A stretch of 6,837 nucleotides of DNA from JAJBWD01 sp041670885. Its GTDB lineage: Bacteria; Bacillota; Clostridia; Clostridiales; Clostridiaceae. Numbering within the stretch: the first letter of the stretch is position 1; the number at the start of each line of letters is the position of its first letter. Shown one piece after another: positions 5,994-6,837 of the stretch. The notes under the pieces were generated by a model that had not been told where the DNA came from, ran no database searches, and saw only the letters and a list, made by a program, of their open reading frames with translations. Made by a program: the position numbers and the translations under genes. Where the stretch lies: assembly GCA_041670885.1 (NCBI GenBank), contig JBAXYJ010000162.1, forward strand, positions 1-6,837. Reading direction: 5' to 3'.

Positions 5994-6012
5994 GAGTGAG
6001 TAATCACTCATA
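5991..6012. promoter_or_regulatory. TetR-type operator
   Basis: Perfect 9-bp arms, tatgagtga at 5991-5999 and tcactcata at 6004-6012, are separated by four bases. The form TGAGTGA-N4-TCACTCA is characteristic of operators for TetR/AcrR efflux regulators in Firmicutes. It overlaps the -10 element and the expected transcription start, 24 nt before the TetR start codon, so binding should block the operon. Confidence 0.85.
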
Positions 6013-6035
6013 TTTTATTATTAGGAGATGATAGA

Positions 6036-6644
6036 TTGGCAAAAGAAAATACAGAGGATAAGATAATGGATGCAGCAATAAAATTATTTTATCAAAAAGG
6101 CTACAATGGTGCTTCAACAAGTGAAATAGCAAAAGAGGCAGGTATTGCGGAAGGAACAATATTCAGGTATTTTAAAACAAAAAAAGAAATATTAAATCAG
6201 GTTCTGATAAAGCTTATTGAGAATTTAAGCCAGAGTCTTATAACAGACAGGATGGATATGATCCTTAAGGAGAATAAAGGACAAAGTACAAGGGATATTC
6301 TTAAAATAATATTATCTGACAGAGTGGTTATGATAGATGAGAATTGGGAAACAATAAAAATAATTATAACAGAGATGCAGTTTCATGAGGATATTAAGGA
6401 AGCTTTCTTCAAAAATGTAGTTTCCAGAATTAATAAATTATTAGATAAGCTGATAGAATCAGGAATAGAAAAAGGAAGCATTAAGAAAATAAATAAAGTA
6501 CTAATAAAACAGGTCATAGTAGGAAATTTTGCTTCCTATATTATAGGGAAAAAGGTTATGAATTATGAAGAAAAGATAAATATAGATGATGTAATTGATG
6601 TTTTATTAAATGGAATAGGGATGGGGGGAAAGTCTTATGAATAA
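6036..6644 (+). CDS. TetR/AcrR-family transcriptional repressor
   Basis: A 202-residue cytoplasmic repressor. Residues 6-52 are the TetR DNA-binding domain: KIMDAAIKLFYQKGYNGAST at 9-28, then SEIAKEAGIAEGTIFRYFKTKKEIL, with the recognition helix at about 38-45. Residues 55-195 are the helical ligand and dimer domain, which is too variable to name a ligand. The start is TTG 6036, chosen because AGGAG at 6023-6027 is 8 nt upstream and MAKENTEDKIMDAA is the normal family N-terminus. A TTG start would keep the repressor level low. The gene sits directly behind its own operator and overlaps the adaptor gene by 8 nt, so it very probably represses itself together with the efflux genes that follow. 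Confidence 0.94.
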   Translation: MAKENTEDKIMDAAIKLFYQKGYNGASTSEIAKEAGIAEGTIFRYFKTKKEILNQVLIKLIENLSQSLITDRMDMILKENKGQSTRDILKIILSDRVVMIDENWETIKIIITEMQFHEDIKEAFFKNVVSRINKLLDKLIESGIEKGSIKKINKVLIKQVIVGNFASYIIGKKVMNYEEKINIDDVIDVLLNGIGMGGKSYE

Positions 6645-6837
6645 GAAATTAATCTCAGCAATATTAGTTATGTCGATTTTAATTTTATCAGGATGTAGCA
6701 AATCAAAAACCGAAAGCAGCAGATATACAGGAACTGTTGAGGCAAATAGCTTTCTTATAACAAGCGAAGTATCCGGCCAGGTTAAGGATGTATTTATAGC
6801 TGAAGGAGACAAAATAGCTGCCGGGGCAAAGATAGCT
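6637..6837 (+). CDS. HlyD-family efflux adaptor lipoprotein, N-terminal part (runs off the window)
   Basis: Sixty-seven codons are visible. Residues 4-19 are a lipoprotein signal (KKLISAILVMSILILSG) ending in the lipobox LSGC at 17-20, so C20 would be lipidated and the protein anchored outside the cytoplasmic membrane. Residues 30-67 match the start of HlyD/MFP adaptors: TGTVEAN at 31-37, then SEVSGQVKDVFIAEGDKI at 43-60, the first half of the lipoyl-like hairpin domain. The start is ATG 6637 behind GGGGGGA at 6623-6629. It overlaps the end of the TetR gene by 8 nt. Adaptors of this type in Firmicutes usually precede an ABC ATPase and one or two ABC permeases, as in the YbhG/FSR arrangement, so such genes are expected to the right. 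Confidence 0.88.
   Translation, partial: MNKKLISAILVMSILILSGCSKSKTESSRYTGTVEANSFLITSEVSGQVKDVFIAEGDKIAAGAKIA

Noticed and set aside
5604..6011. Minus-strand frame of 135 codons
   Set aside because: It overlaps the permease end, the small membrane protein gene and the TetR operator, and its product looks like no known protein; a shadow frame.
1..6837. CRISPR array, tRNA, rRNA, transposase or phage genes
   Set aside because: No regularly spaced repeats, cloverleaf sequences or such proteins are visible in the window.

Overview
This AT-rich window looks like chromosome from a low-GC Gram-positive anaerobe of the Clostridium type. Coding strands are purine-rich, Shine-Dalgarno sequences are strong (AGGAGG, GGGGGGA), two regulators start at TTG, and the protein families are typical of that group. 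The assignment is inference from composition and families, not from a marker gene.

Layout, left to right. (1) Positions 162-1031 encode an AraC-type activator with a GyrI-like ligand domain; a clean intrinsic terminator follows. (2) Positions 1074-1170 hold a non-coding element bounded by a perfect 15-bp inverted repeat. (3) A perfect consensus promoter (TTGACA, 17 bp, TATAAT) drives a two-gene operon: a PadR-family repressor and a DUF1700/DUF4097 protein built of repeated 'SGD' strands. It ends at a terminator at about 2716-2749. (4) On the minus strand, about 2756-3184, lies a long open frame without any usable start codon, best read as a 5'-truncated gene. (5) A MerR-type promoter (19-bp spacer filled by a perfect palindrome) starts an operon of a MerR/TipAS regulator, an ABC ATPase, an ABC-2 permease and a previously easy-to-miss 51-residue membrane protein. 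(6) A promoter covered by a TetR-type operator starts a TetR/AcrR regulator gene, followed by the start of a HlyD-type adaptor lipoprotein that runs off the right edge.

How the genes fit together. The window is a run of four local regulators from four families (AraC/GyrI, PadR, MerR/TipAS, TetR). Three of them are the first gene of their own operon, and their targets appear to be export or cell-envelope functions. All three regulator-first operons share one junction design: the next gene starts inside the regulator's last codons, giving an 8-nt overlap each time. The likely theme is sensing and exporting toxic small molecules or peptides. Most components are known families. The less ordinary items are the small membrane protein, the palindromic intergenic element, the 66-nt duplication carrying a composition-inverted insert in the DUF4097 gene, the cysteine cluster in the AraC regulator and the start-less gene remnant. 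I did not find evidence for a wholly new system.
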